Positions 43,335 to 54,126 are shown, counted from the first letter of the stretch. The stretch: 64,000 nt of DNA from Gemmatimonadota bacterium (GCA_028287305.1 JAQBPX010000034.1:96381-160380), one strand, 5' to 3'. Numbers and translations: made by a program. The notes: generated by a model from the sequence alone, not told the origin.

Positions 43335-44685
43335 TCCCTTCCGCGAACGCCCCGCGCCCTGGTCCGAGGACGCGGAGCAGGCGGTGCTGTCCGCGATGTT
43401 GATCGACCAGGACGCGCTGATTCGCGCGTCCGAGTACGTCGACGACACGATGTTCTACGCGGAGCGCCATCGCCGCCTCTTTCGCGCGATGCTCAGCATC
43501 AGCGAGCGCGGCTCGGTGGTGGACCCGCTCACGCTCTCCGACGAGCTGCAGCGCCGCGGGGAGCTCGAGGCCGCGGGCGGGAAGGACTACGTCGGCTTTT
43601 TGGTCGACGCGATCCCCACCGCGGCGAACATCGAGTATCACGCGCAGATCGTGAAGGAGAAGGCACTCCTGCGCTCGCTGATCCAGGTCTCCACCGAGAT
43701 CGTGGGCGAGGCGTACAGCGGCACCTCCACCGCCGCCGAGCTGCTCGACCACGCGGAGTCCAAGATCTTCCAGGTGAGCCAGCAGCGCGGCCACCAGGGC
43801 TTCACGCGCATCAAGGAGCTGCTCTGGCCGACCATGGAGCGCATCGAGGCGATCCAGCGCGGCGGGCAGACGGTGACCGGCGTGGCGACCGGCTTCAACG
43901 ACCTCGACGAGATGACGTCGGGCTTCCAGCCGGCCGACCTGGTGATCGTGGCGGCGCGTCCCTCCATGGGCAAGACCGCATTCGTGCTCAACATCGCCCA
44001 GCACGCCGCGATCGAGAAGCAGGTGCCGACCGCGTTCTTCTCGCTCGAAATGAGCAAGGAGTCGCTGGTGCAGCGCATGCTCACCGCGGAGGCGCGCGTG
44101 GACGCCCAGCGGCTGCGCAAGGGAATGCTCAGGGACGACGACTTTCCGAGACTCGCTCGCGCGGCGGGCATCCTGTCTTCGGCGCCGGTCTACATCGACG
44201 ACACGCCGGGCATCTCCATCCTCGAGATGCGCTCCAAGGCGCGGCGTCTCAAGGCGGAGGCGGGGCTCGGGCTCGTGATCGTGGATTACCTGCAGCTGAT
44301 GTCGGGGCCGGCGAGCTCGGAGAGCCGCCAGCAGGAAGTGTCGCAGATCTCGCGCGGCCTCAAGGCGCTCGCCAAGGAGCTGTCGGTGCCGGTCGTGGCG
44401 CTCTCGCAGCTCTCGCGCGCGCCGGAGCAGCGCGCCGGCGACCATCGCCCGCAGCTCTCCGACCTGCGCGAGTCGGGCGCCATCGAGCAGGACGCCGACC
44501 TGATCATGTTCATCTTCCGCCAGGAAGTGTACGACGGCCCCACCGACAAGGACGGCAACTCGCTCGAGGGGCGCGCCGAGATCATCATCGGCAAGCAGCG
44601 CAACGGGCCGATCGGCTTCGTGAACCTGTTCTTCCACAAGAACTACACGCGCTTCGAGAACTACACGCAGCGCCCGGGCGCGTGA
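43285..44685 (+). CDS. dnaB: Replicative DNA helicase DnaB
   Basis: A 466-residue DnaB. The N-terminal domain begins DAEQAVLSAMLID. The RecA-like half has LVIVAARPSMGKTAF (Walker A, near residue 230), FFSLEMSKESLVQR, VIVDYLQLM (Walker B), LKALAKELSVPVVALSQL and DLRESGAIEQDADLIMFI with the arginine-finger region. No intein is present. The only in-frame ATG with a full N-terminus is at 43285, inside the glycosylase gene, a 50-base overlap. It unwinds DNA at the replication fork. Confidence 0.96.
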   Translation: MSSSPVEFSIAPTPARDPFRERPAPWSEDAEQAVLSAMLIDQDALIRASEYVDDTMFYAERHRRLFRAMLSISERGSVVDPLTLSDELQRRGELEAAGGKDYVGFLVDAIPTAANIEYHAQIVKEKALLRSLIQVSTEIVGEAYSGTSTAAELLDHAESKIFQVSQQRGHQGFTRIKELLWPTMERIEAIQRGGQTVTGVATGFNDLDEMTSGFQPADLVIVAARPSMGKTAFVLNIAQHAAIEKQVPTAFFSLEMSKESLVQRMLTAEARVDAQRLRKGMLRDDDFPRLARAAGILSSAPVYIDDTPGISILEMRSKARRLKAEAGLGLVIVDYLQLMSGPASSESRQQEVSQISRGLKALAKELSVPVVALSQLSRAPEQRAGDHRPQLSDLRESGAIEQDADLIMFIFRQEVYDGPTDKDGNSLEGRAEIIIGKQRNGPIGFVNLFFHKNYTRFENYTQRPGA

Positions 44686-46082
44686 GCCCGAAGGCACGTT
44701 CGGTCTACCGCTGCCAGGAGTGCGGCGCGGAGCACACGAAGTGGGCCGGCCGCTGCGACACATGCGGCGCGTGGAACTCGCTCGTGGAGGAAGCGGCGGC
44801 CGCGCGCCCCGCCGCATCGAGCAAGTCGGCGCGCCGCATCGGCGGCGCCACCTCCATGGCGGAGGGGGGAAGCGTGGCCGCCACGCCGCGGCTGCGCGAG
44901 GTGAGCGGCTCCGAGCGCGAGCGCTGGAAGACGGGGCTCGACGAATTCGACTTCGTGCTCGGCGGGGGCATCGTGCCGGGCTCCATGATCCTGGTGGGCG
45001 GTGAGCCGGGCATCGGCAAGTCCACGCTCCTCCTGCAGGTCGCGGCGCGCCTCGAGTCCGCCGGCCACGCCACGCTCTACGCGAGCGGCGAGGAGAGTGC
45101 GCTGCAGGTGAAGCTGCGCGCCGGTCGCATCGGCGGCGGCGCGATGGAGGTGCAGAGCCTCAGCGAGACCATGCTCGAGACGGTGCTCGCCACCGCCGCG
45201 AGCGTGGCGCCGCGAGTGCTGATCGTGGACTCGATCCAGACGCTCTTCACCGCCGACCTCGAGGGCGCGCCCGGAAACGTGGGCCAGGTGCGCGAGTGCG
45301 CCGCGCGGCTCATGCGCTTCGCGAAGGAAACGGGCACCACCGTGTTCGTCGTTGGTCACGTCACGAAGGGCGGCGGCATCGCCGGCCCCAAGACGCTCGA
45401 GCACATCGTGGACACGGTGCTCTACTTCGAGGGCGACGCCACGCTCGACCACCGCCTGCTGCGCGCCACGAAGAATCGCTTCGGCAGCGTGGACGAGATC
45501 GGCGTGTTCCGCATGTCGGAGGAAGGGCTCGAGCCGGTCGGCAATCCCAGCGAGCTGTTCATGGGCGACCGCATGGGCGACGCATCGGGCAGCGCGGTGA
45601 CCGCGCTGCTCGAGGGGTCGCGCCCCGTGCTCATCGAGGTCCAGGCACTCGCTGCGAAGGCGGGCTTCGGCACGCCGCAACGCGTGGCCACCGGCTACGA
45701 CTCGCGACGCCTCGCGCTGCTCCTCGCGGTGCTCGACAAGCGCGCGGGACTCTCCTTCAGCGCGCTCGACGTCTTCCTCAACGTGGTCGGCGGCGTGCGG
45801 CTGCAGGAGCCCGCCGGCGACCTCGCCGTGGCCGCGGCGCTCGCGTCCAGCATCTACGATCGCGCCATCCCGCGCGACGCGGTCTTCGTGGGCGAAGTGG
45901 GGCTCGGCGGCGAGATCCGCCCCGTGTCGCAGGTCGAGCGGCGCATCGCCGAGGCGTCGAACATGGGGATGACCACCGTGTACCTCTCCGAGCGCGGCGT
46001 GCCGAAGCGCGGCGCGGGGCGCGGCGTGAAGATGGTCGGCGTGCGCACGATCTCGGACCTCTTCCAGAAGCTGTTCACGTGA
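44682..46082 (+). CDS. radA: DNA repair protein RadA
   Basis: A 466-residue RadA/Sms. It starts with the zinc finger YRCQECGAEHTKWAGRCDTCGAWN. The RecA-like ATPase has GGEPGIGKSTLLLQ (Walker A, near residue 106), VLIVDSIQTL (Walker B) and the RadA motif KNRFGSVDEIGVF. The C-terminal Lon-protease-like domain lacks the protease Ser (GGVRLQEPAGDLAVAAAL), as normal for RadA. It drives branch migration in recombination. The GTG start overlaps the dnaB stop as GTGA. Confidence 0.96.
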   Translation: MSPKARSVYRCQECGAEHTKWAGRCDTCGAWNSLVEEAAAARPAASSKSARRIGGATSMAEGGSVAATPRLREVSGSERERWKTGLDEFDFVLGGGIVPGSMILVGGEPGIGKSTLLLQVAARLESAGHATLYASGEESALQVKLRAGRIGGGAMEVQSLSETMLETVLATAASVAPRVLIVDSIQTLFTADLEGAPGNVGQVRECAARLMRFAKETGTTVFVVGHVTKGGGIAGPKTLEHIVDTVLYFEGDATLDHRLLRATKNRFGSVDEIGVFRMSEEGLEPVGNPSELFMGDRMGDASGSAVTALLEGSRPVLIEVQALAAKAGFGTPQRVATGYDSRRLALLLAVLDKRAGLSFSALDVFLNVVGGVRLQEPAGDLAVAAALASSIYDRAIPRDAVFVGEVGLGGEIRPVSQVERRIAEASNMGMTTVYLSERGVPKRGAGRGVKMVGVRTISDLFQKLFT

Positions 46083-46786
46083 GCGCGGCGCCGCAGGTGG
46101 AGCGGGACGTCGGCGTCGTGATCGTCGCCGGCGGCAGCGGCTCGCGCGTGGGCGGCGAGGAGCTCAAGCAGTTTCGCTGGATCGCGGGCAAGCCGATGCT
46201 GCTGCACTCACTGCAGGAGTTCATGTCGCACCCCGCCGTGGTGAGCGTGGTGTGCGTGCTGCCGACCGCCTTCGCGGGCGACCCGCCGCCGTGGATCTTC
46301 CAGTGCGACGTGGACCGCCTCATGATCACCCCCGGCGGCCGCACGCGCACGGAGTCGGCGTCGAATGGCCTCGATGACCTGCCTGACGAAGCGCGCATCG
46401 TGCTCATTCACGATGCGGCGCGCCCCTTCGTGGATGGCGCGACCATCGATCGCGTGATCGCGGCCGCGCGCACCGGCGTCGGCGCCGTCGCGGCGCTGCC
46501 CGTGGTGGACACGCTCAAGCGCGCGAGCGCCGAGGGCGAGGTGAGCGACACCGTGGATCGCGCCTCGCTCTGGCGCGCGCAGACGCCGCAGGGCTTCCCG
46601 CGCCAGCTGATCGTGGACGCGCATCGCGCCGCGCGCCGGGACCGCGCCGATGCCACCGATGACGCCGCGCTCGTGGAGCGACTCGGCGCGCCGGTGCACG
46701 TGGTGCGCGGCTCCGAGCGGCTGATGAAGGTGACGAGCGAGGCCGACTTCGCCCGCGCCGAAGCGCTCTACTCGCTGAAGGACTGA
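46079..46786 (+). CDS. ispD: 2-C-methyl-D-erythritol 4-phosphate cytidylyltransferase
   Basis: A 235-residue nucleotidyltransferase of the MEP isoprenoid pathway. It has the N-terminal VIVAGGSGSRVGGEELKQF (CTP loop; the usual GxxKQ is present), VLIHDAARPFVD, PVVDTLKRA and WRAQTPQGFPRQLI. The start is GTG in a GTGA overlap with radA. No ispF follows, so the common IspDF pairing is absent here. Confidence 0.93.
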   Translation: MSAAPQVERDVGVVIVAGGSGSRVGGEELKQFRWIAGKPMLLHSLQEFMSHPAVVSVVCVLPTAFAGDPPPWIFQCDVDRLMITPGGRTRTESASNGLDDLPDEARIVLIHDAARPFVDGATIDRVIAAARTGVGAVAALPVVDTLKRASAEGEVSDTVDRASLWRAQTPQGFPRQLIVDAHRAARRDRADATDDAALVERLGAPVHVVRGSERLMKVTSEADFARAEALYSLKD

Positions 46787-46791
46787 CCGGC

Positions 46792-47463
46792 ATGCGACGC
46801 GAGGTGCTGTCCCTTCCGTTCTGGTCCGCCGAGGAGGTGCAGGGTGCGCTGCGCCCCGCGCTGGCGCACCTCGAGTCGCGTCGCGTGCTCGCGTACCCGA
46901 CCGAGACCGTGTACGGATTCGGCAGTGCGATCGATCGCGAGTCCGTGAACGCGCTGATCGCGCTCAAGCGCCGCCCCAAGGGAAAGCCCTTCCTGCTCCT
47001 GGTCGCGGGCACGGAGATGCTCGCGGGGCTCGACCTCGACCTCACCGCGTCGGCGTCCACCCTCGCCGCCCGCCATTGGCCCGGCCCCCTCACGCTCGTG
47101 CTGCGCGGCGGCGAGCGCCGCGTGCCGGAGCAGCTGCGCGGCCCCGAGGGCGGGATCGCGGTGCGGTGGACGAGCCACAAGGGCACGCAGCGCCTGATTC
47201 ACGCGCACGGCGATGCGATCACCTCCACCAGCGCCAACCTCCCGGGGGTTCCCCCCGCCGTGTCCGCTGCCGAGATTCTCGATCAGTGGGGCGACGCCAT
47301 CTCTCGCGGCGTGCTTCGCGTGCTCGACGGCGGACGGCTGGTGCCGTCCGCGCCCTCCACGGTGGTGGACTGCACCGGGCGATACCCTCGGGTCATTCGA
47401 CCCGGCGCAATTCCCGCATCGGTGCTGCGCGAGAGCGTGCCGAACCTGATCGGAGATGCCTGA
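46792..47463 (+). CDS. L-threonylcarbamoyladenylate synthase (Sua5/YrdC)
   Basis: A 223-residue YrdC-domain protein that makes threonylcarbamoyl-AMP for t6A37 modification of tRNA. Motifs include RVLAYPTETVYGFGSA, ALIALKRRPKGKPFLLLVA, WPGPLTLVL, and TSTSANLPGVPP. The C-terminus past the YrdC domain is short, so TsaC rather than long Sua5. The last bases overlap the phosphatase gene, the neighbour seen for Sua5 (ywlC) and ywlE in Bacillus. Confidence 0.93.
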   Translation: MRREVLSLPFWSAEEVQGALRPALAHLESRRVLAYPTETVYGFGSAIDRESVNALIALKRRPKGKPFLLLVAGTEMLAGLDLDLTASASTLAARHWPGPLTLVLRGGERRVPEQLRGPEGGIAVRWTSHKGTQRLIHAHGDAITSTSANLPGVPPAVSAAEILDQWGDAISRGVLRVLDGGRLVPSAPSTVVDCTGRYPRVIRPGAIPASVLRESVPNLIGDA

Positions 47464-47935
47464 GGCGATGCGAATGCTGTTCGTCTGCACCGGCAACACC
47501 TGCCGCAGCCCACTCGCGGAAGCGATCGCCCGCAAGGTGGCGATCGAGCGCGGGCTGGCTGACGTGGATGTGAGCAGCGCCGGCACCAGCGCCTGGGAGG
47601 GCGCACCCGCCTCGGACGGCGCGCTCCTCGTGGCCATGGAGCGCGGCATGGACCTCAGCGTCCATCGCGCGCAGGGACTCACGCGCGACGTGGTGAGCGC
47701 CAACGACCTGATCCTCGCGATGGGTCCGCACCACCTCGAGCGCATCGAGGCGCTCGGCGGCTCGGGCAAGGCGTGGCTGCTCACCGGCTACGCGTCGAGC
47801 AGCGTCACCCACCGCCCCATCACGGACCCGGTCGGCGGCGACCTCGACGTGTATCGCGCCACGGCCGACGAGCTCGAATCGGAGATACGGCGCATCTTCG
47901 ATCGCATGGGCGCACCGCGATCGAGCGGCGGATGA
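47456..47935 (+). CDS. Low-molecular-weight phosphatase, YwlE (protein-arginine phosphatase) type
   Basis: A 159-residue phosphatase with the P-loop FVCTGNTCRSPLAEA near residue 9 and the general-acid loop ITDPVGGDLDVYRATADELE. The Thr between N and C (CTGNTCR) matches Bacillus YwlE, where it favours phosphoarginine; tyrosine-specific relatives usually have Ile there. DPxGG-x-DxY also matches YwlE. Its place after the Sua5-type gene matches Bacillus order as well. Whether an arginine kinase (McsB) exists cannot be seen. Alternative ATG codons lie at residues 5 and 7. The stop overlaps aroE as ATGA. Confidence 0.85.
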   Translation: MPEAMRMLFVCTGNTCRSPLAEAIARKVAIERGLADVDVSSAGTSAWEGAPASDGALLVAMERGMDLSVHRAQGLTRDVVSANDLILAMGPHHLERIEALGGSGKAWLLTGYASSSVTHRPITDPVGGDLDVYRATADELESEIRRIFDRMGAPRSSGG

Positions 47936-48750
47936 CGGATTACCCGGGGCGGCTCGTGATCCTCGGGTATCCGGTGGCCCACTCACTGTCGCCGCGCATC
48001 CAGAACGCGGCGCTCGCCCACGCGAATATCCCCATCCGCTACCAGCCGATCGCCGTGCCCCCGGCCGAGCTGGACCTGGTGCTCAGCGACCTGCGTCGCG
48101 AGGGCGCCGGGGGCAACGTCACCGCCCCGCACAAGGCGGAGTTCGCCGAGCGCTGCGACCACCTCAGCGAGGCCGCGGCGCGCGCCGGGGCGGTGAACAC
48201 CTTCTGGATGGAGGATGGCGCGCTCGTCGGCGACAACACCGACATCGACGGATTCATTCGCGCCACCGAGCAGCTGCTCGGGGGGCGACCGCAGGGCACC
48301 ATCGCCGTGATCGGCGCCGGCGGCGCCGCGTCGGCGGTCCTCACTGCGTGCGAACGATGGGGCGGATTGCGGGTGACGCTCTACAATCGGGATGCCGGGC
48401 GCGCTCGCGCGCTGGCGAAGCGCTTCGGAAAGTGGGTGCACGTGTACGAGCACGTGGGCGCCACGCTCGCGGGCGCCCAGCTCGTGGTGAACGCCACGGT
48501 GCTCGGCACGCGCGACCATGATGCACTTCCAGCGGAGCTCACCGACGTCCCCCCGGACGCGGCCGTCCACGACCTCGTCTACCGCCCCGGCTTCACGCCC
48601 TGGGTCCGGCGGCTGCGGGCGGAGGGCAGGCGAGCCACCGACGGGCTCACGATGCTGGTGGAGCAGGGCGCGGAGGCCTTCACGCGATGGATCGGACAGG
48701 AGCCGGATCGTGGCGTGATGTGGGACGCAGTGGGCGAAACGCGCGACTGA
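47932..48750 (+). CDS. aroE: Shikimate dehydrogenase
   Basis: A 272-residue AroE, reducing 3-dehydroshikimate to shikimate. The substrate site reads GYPVAHSLSPRIQNAAL and GGNVTAPHK (catalytic Lys). DNTDIDGF has the catalytic Asp, the nucleotide fold is VIGAGGAASAV, and the C-terminus has TDGLTMLVEQGAEAFTRW. The length is normal. Its stop overlaps a CTG that probably starts comF. Confidence 0.95.
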   Translation: MTDYPGRLVILGYPVAHSLSPRIQNAALAHANIPIRYQPIAVPPAELDLVLSDLRREGAGGNVTAPHKAEFAERCDHLSEAAARAGAVNTFWMEDGALVGDNTDIDGFIRATEQLLGGRPQGTIAVIGAGGAASAVLTACERWGGLRVTLYNRDAGRARALAKRFGKWVHVYEHVGATLAGAQLVVNATVLGTRDHDALPAELTDVPPDAAVHDLVYRPGFTPWVRRLRAEGRRATDGLTMLVEQGAEAFTRWIGQEPDRGVMWDAVGETRD

Positions 48751-49496
48751 TCGCCCATGCGGCGCTCGCGCGGGGCGGGCGGGCCGCGCTCGCGTTCCTG
48801 TTGCCCGCCTGCTGCGCCGCCTGCACGCGCCCGCTCGACGCCGGGGAGGAGGGCGCGGTGTGCGGCCGCTGCTGGGCACGGCTCGCACCGCTGGCCGCGC
48901 CGCGTTGCGCTCGCTGCGGCCATCCCACCGCGCACCGCGAATGTCGCTGGTGCCCGCTGCTGCCGCCGTTCGTGCGCGCCGTGCGCTCCGCCTGCTCCGA
49001 GCAGGGAGGCACCGCTCGCGCCATCGTGCACGCGCTCAAGTACGCGGGCTGGACGCAGGTGGCCCAGGGAATGGCGGAGCGCATGGCCACTCTCGACTGG
49101 CCGCGCGACGTGGTCGAGGAGCGCGCGTTCATCGTTCCGGTGCCCCTGGCCCCCAGTCGCCTGCGCGAGCGCGGCTTCAACCAGAGCGCGCTCCTGGCCG
49201 AGGCGCTGGCCACCCACTGGCGCATCACCGCGCGCACCGACTGCCTCGAGCGCGCGCGCGAGACCACCAGCCAGACGCGGTTGACACCGGGGGAGCGGCT
49301 GGCGAACGTTTCCGGCGCGTTCCGTGCGACGGCAAGTGCACGCCCGGCACTGCGCGGCGCACACGTGCTCCTCGTCGACGACGTGGTCACTACCGCCGCG
49401 ACGCTGAACGCCTGCGCCGCGGCGCTCCACGCCGGCGGGGCCCGCATCCTGAGCTACGTGACTTTCGGCCGGGCGCCTGCAGCTGGCGACCGGTAG
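48747..49496 (+). CDS. comF: ComF family phosphoribosyltransferase-like protein (probable CTG start)
   Basis: A ComF-like protein of about 249 residues. The N-terminal Cys clusters (PACCAACTRPLD, CGRCWARL, CARCGHP) suggest a zinc-binding region. The PRTase half has IVPVPLAPSRLRERGFNQSALLAEAL, QTRLTPGERLANVSGAF and the PRPP loop VLLVDDVVTTAATL. Relatives act in DNA uptake or repair, but the precise role is unclear. The CTG at 48747 overlaps the aroE stop as CTGA and gives the expected N-terminus. An ATG at 48687 in the same frame would extend 20 residues back into aroE. Confidence 0.88.
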   Translation: MIAHAALARGGRAALAFLLPACCAACTRPLDAGEEGAVCGRCWARLAPLAAPRCARCGHPTAHRECRWCPLLPPFVRAVRSACSEQGGTARAIVHALKYAGWTQVAQGMAERMATLDWPRDVVEERAFIVPVPLAPSRLRERGFNQSALLAEALATHWRITARTDCLERARETTSQTRLTPGERLANVSGAFRATASARPALRGAHVLLVDDVVTTAATLNACAAALHAGGARILSYVTFGRAPAAGDR

Positions 49497-49519
49497 ACCC
49501 GAATCAATTGGAGAACTGA

Positions 49520-50536
<1,017 letters not shown>

Positions 50537-50546
50537 GTAACCACCC

Positions 50547-51742
50547 GTGAACAAGCAGTCGGTCAAGGACCTCGGCGACGAGCAGCTGCGTGGCCGCCGC
50601 GCCCTGGTGCGCGTGGACTTCAACGTGCCGCTCGATGCCAGCGGCCACGTGGGCGACGACACGCGCATCCGCGCCGCGCTGCCCACCATCGAGCTGCTGC
50701 TCTCTCGCGGTGCGCGCGTGATCCTGCTCTCGCACCTCGGGCGCCCCAAGGGCAAGCCGGAATCGAAGTACTCGCTCGAGCCGGTCTCCCGCCGTCTCGC
50801 CGACCTGCTGCCGGGGAAGCGCGTCTGCTTCGTGCCGAGCACCGACAGCGACGAGGCCATGAAGGCGACGCACGACGAGGGCACCGACGTCCTGCTCCTC
50901 GAGAACACCCGCTTCCTGGGGGGCGAGGAGACCAACGACGAGCGCCTGGCGCGCTCGCTCGCACAACTCGGCGACGTGTTCGTCAACGATGCGTTCGGCT
51001 CGGCGCATCGCGCGCACGCCAGCACCGAGGGCGTCGCGCGCTGCCTGCATCCCGCCGTCGCAGGGCTGCTGATGGAGAAGGAGCTCGAGTACCTCGGGCG
51101 CGCGATCGCGAACCCGCAGCGGCCGTTCGTCGCCGTGCTCGGCGGCGCGAAGATCTCCGGCAAGATCGACGTGATCGAGCAGATGCTGCCGAAGGTGGAT
51201 CAGATGATCATCGGCGGGGCGATGGCGTGCACCTTCTTTCGCGCCATGGGGCTCGAGACGGGCAAGTCGCTGGTGGAGGAAGATCGCGTCGAGATGGCGA
51301 AGCAGCTCCTCTCGCGTGCCGGCGACAAGCTGGTGCTGCCGAGCGACGCACGCGTCGCGAAGTCGCTCGACGACCCGGGCAGCGCGACCGACGTGCAGCG
51401 CGACGCAATCCCCGCCGACCAGGCGATGTTCGACATCGGGCCCGAGAGCGCGGCGAGGTTCCGCGCGCTGCTCGAGTCGGCGAAGACCGTGATCTGGAAC
51501 GGCCCGATGGGCGTGTTCGAGACGAAGCCGTTCCATGAGGGCACCGAGGCGGTGGCCCGCGGGATGGAGCAGGCCACGAAGAACGGCTGCACCACCGTGG
51601 TGGGCGGGGGCGACTCTGCCGCGGCCGTGACCGAGATGGGGCTCGATACAGCGATGAGCCATGTCTCGACAGGTGGCGGCGCCTCGCTCGAGTTCCTCGA
51701 GGGACGCGAGCTGCCGGGCGTCACCGCGCTCGACGATCGCGC

Positions 51743-51746
<4 letters not shown>
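50547..51746 (+). CDS. pgk: Phosphoglycerate kinase
   Basis: A 399-residue PGK: RALVRVDFNVPLD near the start, LLSHLGRPKG, LLENTRFLGGEETND, VNDAFGSAHRAHAS, AVLGGAKISGKI, and the nucleotide part WNGPMGVFE with VGGGDSAAAV. The active-site Arg and Lys are in place. The start is GTG, ten bases after the gap stop. The stop overlaps tpiA as ATGA. Confidence 0.97.
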
Positions 51747-52492
<746 letters not shown>

Positions 52493-52563
52493 CGAACAGG
52501 GCTAAGTGTCGTGATATTTAGGGCTTACGTACGAACGTCCATCACGTCACGCCGCTCTCCGCG

Positions 52564-52971
52564 ATGCTGTATTCCTTCCTGATCGTCCTGCTCGTCATCG
52601 ACAGCTTCGTGCTGATCGCCGCGGTCCTCCTGCAGTCGGGGAAGGGCGGTGGCCTCGCGGCCTCCTTCGGCGGCGTGAGCAGCTCTGCCGACGCCGTGCT
52701 CGGCACGCGCCAGGCGGGCAACCTGCTGACGAAGGCGAGCTGGTGGTGCGGCGGGATCTTCCTGTTCCTCGCCTTCCTGCTCTCGATGGCGTCCACGCGC
52801 TCGCGCACCCCGAAGTCGGTGCTCGACCAGACGTTCAGCACGCCGCCCGCATCCGCCCCGGCCGTGCCGACCGGCGCGCAGAACGCGGTGCCGCTGCAGG
52901 CCGCACCCGTCACTCCGGCCCCGGCCACTCCGGCGCCCGTCACGCCCGCTCCCGCGACCAAGAAGCCGTAA
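52564..52971 (+). CDS. secG: Preprotein translocase subunit SecG
   Basis: A 135-residue SecG: first membrane helix LIVLLVIDSFVLIAAVLLQ, the motif QSGKGGGLAASFGG, a second helix (GGIFLFLAFLLSMAS), then a long cytosolic or disordered tail. The tail ends with short repeats of PAPAT/PAPVT (residues 118-135). SecG assists SecYE in protein export. It follows tpiA, a common order. TTGACG at 52489 may belong to a promoter, but no good -10 is found at normal spacing. Confidence 0.93.
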   Translation: MLYSFLIVLLVIDSFVLIAAVLLQSGKGGGLAASFGGVSSSADAVLGTRQAGNLLTKASWWCGGIFLFLAFLLSMASTRSRTPKSVLDQTFSTPPASAPAVPTGAQNAVPLQAAPVTPAPATPAPVTPAPATKKP

Positions 52972-52981
52972 GGAACCCTCG

Positions 52982-54097
52982 GTGACCGATCGCGAGCTCC
53001 ATCCGGGGTTCCTCCTCCTCGAGGACGGAACCCTTTTTCGCGGGGTCTTCCGCACGCCGCCCGTCATCACGGTGGCGGAAGTGGTGTTCACCACGAACAT
53101 GAGCGGCTACCAGGAGGTGTTCACCGATCCCTCCTACCGCGGCCAGATCGTGGTGATGACCGCGCCCATGATCGGCAACTACGGCGTGAACGCGAGCGAT
53201 CCCGAGTCGGCGCGCCCGCAGGTCGCGGGCGTGATCGTGCGCGAGCTGTCGAACTCGTACTCGAACTGGCGGGCCGAGGGCGACCTCGGAAGCTGGTTGA
53301 GCGACGCACAAATCCCGATCCTCGAGGAAGTTGACACGCGTCGCCTCACCAAGCACCTGAGGACGATCGGCTCAATGACGGGCGTCATGGGGCTCGGCGA
53401 CGAGCCCTCCGCCGAGGCCATCGCCGCGCTCGAGGCGTGCCCCTCGATGGAGGGGCTCGACCTCGCCACGCGCGTGACCACGGGCGAGCGCTACACGTGG
53501 GGCAACCCCGACGCGCCGTACCACATCGTCGCCTACGATTACGGCATCAAGCGCAACATCCTGCGGCTCTTCGACGAGAACGGCTGTCGGATCACCGTGC
53601 TGCCGGCGGAGACGTCGGCCGAGGATGCGCTCGCGCTGGCCCCCGATGGCGTGTTCCTGTCGAACGGCCCGGGCGATCCCGCGGCGGTGACCTACGCTCC
53701 GGCGACGGTGCGAGCCATTGCGGCACAAGGAGTTCCGATCTTCGGCATCTGCCTCGGGCACCAGATCCTGGGGCTGACCTTCGGTGGCGAGACCATCAAG
53801 ATGTCCTACGGGCATCGCGGCGGTAATCAGCCGGTGAAGGAGGTCGGCAGCGGGCGCGTGCTGATCACCTCGCAGAACCATGGGTTTGCGGTGAAGGGCG
53901 ACGAAGACGGCGTGCCCGGGGCACCGGAGCTCGAGGTCACGCACGTGAACCTCAACGACGGCACCGTGGAGGGGCTCAAGCATCGCGACCTCCCGATCTT
54001 TTCGGTGCAATACCACCCCGAAGCCGCCCCCGGACCGCACGACGCGCGACCCCTGTTCGAGGAGTTTCTCGCCACCGTCCGGACGCGCAAAGGCTAG
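52982..54097 (+). CDS. carA: Carbamoyl-phosphate synthase small subunit
   Basis: A 371-residue glutamine amidotransferase subunit giving ammonia to CarB for pyrimidine and arginine synthesis. The N-terminal domain has TTNMSGYQEVFTDPSYRGQ. The class I glutaminase has SNGPGDP, the Cys nucleophile in FGICLGHQILG, the EQNHGFAV-like SQNHGFAVKG and the catalytic HPE (YHPEAAPGP). The start is GTG. carB is not adjacent. A 10-bp inverted repeat starts shortly after the stop. Confidence 0.95.
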   Translation: MTDRELHPGFLLLEDGTLFRGVFRTPPVITVAEVVFTTNMSGYQEVFTDPSYRGQIVVMTAPMIGNYGVNASDPESARPQVAGVIVRELSNSYSNWRAEGDLGSWLSDAQIPILEEVDTRRLTKHLRTIGSMTGVMGLGDEPSAEAIAALEACPSMEGLDLATRVTTGERYTWGNPDAPYHIVAYDYGIKRNILRLFDENGCRITVLPAETSAEDALALAPDGVFLSNGPGDPAAVTYAPATVRAIAAQGVPIFGICLGHQILGLTFGGETIKMSYGHRGGNQPVKEVGSGRVLITSQNHGFAVKGDEDGVPGAPELEVTHVNLNDGTVEGLKHRDLPIFSVQYHPEAAPGPHDARPLFEEFLATVRTRKG

Positions 54098-54098
54098 G

Positions 54099-54126
54099 GT
54101 GTCAAGAGGTCCCAAACTCTTGACAC
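54099..54126. promoter_or_regulatory. Inverted repeat overlapping the HU-gene -35 box
   Basis: Perfect 10-bp arms GTGTCAAGAG (54099-54108) and CTCTTGACAC (54117-54126) with an 8-base spacer. The right arm contains the TTGACA of the following promoter. The stem is only half GC and has no T-run, so an operator is more likely than a carA terminator. Confidence 0.5.

Noticed and set aside
48687..48746. ATG at 48687 as start of comF
   Set aside because: It would give a 64-base overlap with aroE and a 20-residue extension unlike ComF. The CTGA junction fits better, though it is not proven.
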